Source: Bacillota bacterium (GTDB lineage Bacteria; Bacillota; Clostridia; Lachnospirales; Lachnospiraceae). From it: a DNA stretch of 64,000 nucleotides. The DNA lies in the NCBI GenBank assembly GCA_023392615.1, contig JAEVYT010000030.1:620001-684000 (forward strand), written 5' to 3'. The notes under the pieces are model-generated. The model was not told the DNA's origin and did not search any database. It saw only the letters and a list, made by a program, of their open reading frames with translations. How positions within the stretch are numbered: position 1 is the stretch's first letter; every line of letters begins with the position of its first letter. Positions 63,957-64,000 of this stretch are shown here, one piece after another. A program made the position numbers and the translations under genes.

Positions 63957-64000
63957 TATAGATATGTTTGGTTAGGAGATGGATTTTGAAACCGTTTCCC

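Overview
The window is a chromosomal segment of a low-GC, Gram-positive anaerobe, most likely a member of the Lachnospiraceae (class Clostridia). This rests on the strongly AT-rich sequence, strong Shine-Dalgarno sites (AGGAGG type) with several TTG and GTG starts, no outer-membrane genes, a fused SecDF, SepF, spore-former-type mreBCD-mrdA-minCDE-rodA gene order, and families typical of that group (DUF4321, a probable DUF3877 protein, DUF378, DUF4143 ATPase). I see no tRNA, rRNA, CRISPR array, phage or insertion sequence; the region looks like stable core genome with small accessory blocks.

Layout. 1-7.8 kb: end of a MutS-family ATPase, RNase HI, then mutS-mutL-miaA (mismatch repair and tRNA modification). 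7.8-10.4 kb: a PLP lyase, a small DUF4321 membrane protein and radC. 10.5-20.4 kb: a cell-shape and division-site block, mreB-mreC-mreD-PBP2-minC-minD-minE-rodA, followed by mgsA (methylglyoxal synthase) and a lipoprotein D-Ala-D-Ala carboxypeptidase. 20.6-28.3 kb: a small P-loop protein, DUF378, an HlyD-like membrane protein, then yggS-sepF-ylmH, aroB, lspA and rluD, the last with an unusual acidic repeat at its N terminus. 28.3-32.8 kb: a DUF4143 ATPase, a BlaI-type repressor with palindromic operators, citrate synthase and a sugar-phosphate transferase. 33-35.6 kb (minus strand): a three-gene ABC exporter. 36-40.9 kb: split coaB/coaC, a P1 peptidase, an unknown membrane protein and secDF. 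41.3-43.9 kb: a large secreted glucosaminidase. 44-52.6 kb: a DUF3877-like gene and a five-gene export system (two lipoprotein adaptors, one large FtsX-type permease, two ATPases). 52.9-56.1 kb: MFS transporter, ROK regulator and APH-fold kinase. 56.2-64 kb: secreted GH18 chitinase, a zinc-sensor ArsR protein, a lone PTS EIIC, pepT and a chemoreceptor.

How it fits together. PBP2, RodA and MreBCD form the elongation machinery; MinCDE and SepF place and build the division septum; the carboxypeptidase, glucosaminidase and chitinase trim or degrade wall and chitin polymers outside the cell. MutS and a MutL with an intact endonuclease motif form a MutH-independent mismatch-repair pair. The most distinctive local system is the 44.9-52.6 kb exporter: one adaptor lipoprotein carries two adaptor modules in tandem, and one ATPase ends in an AbrB-like domain. 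Other points deserving attention are a Glu in place of the catalytic Asp of methylglyoxal synthase, a 30-bp tandem repeat inside rluD, a large insertion in PBP2, and a palindrome shared by the blaI and PTS promoter regions.
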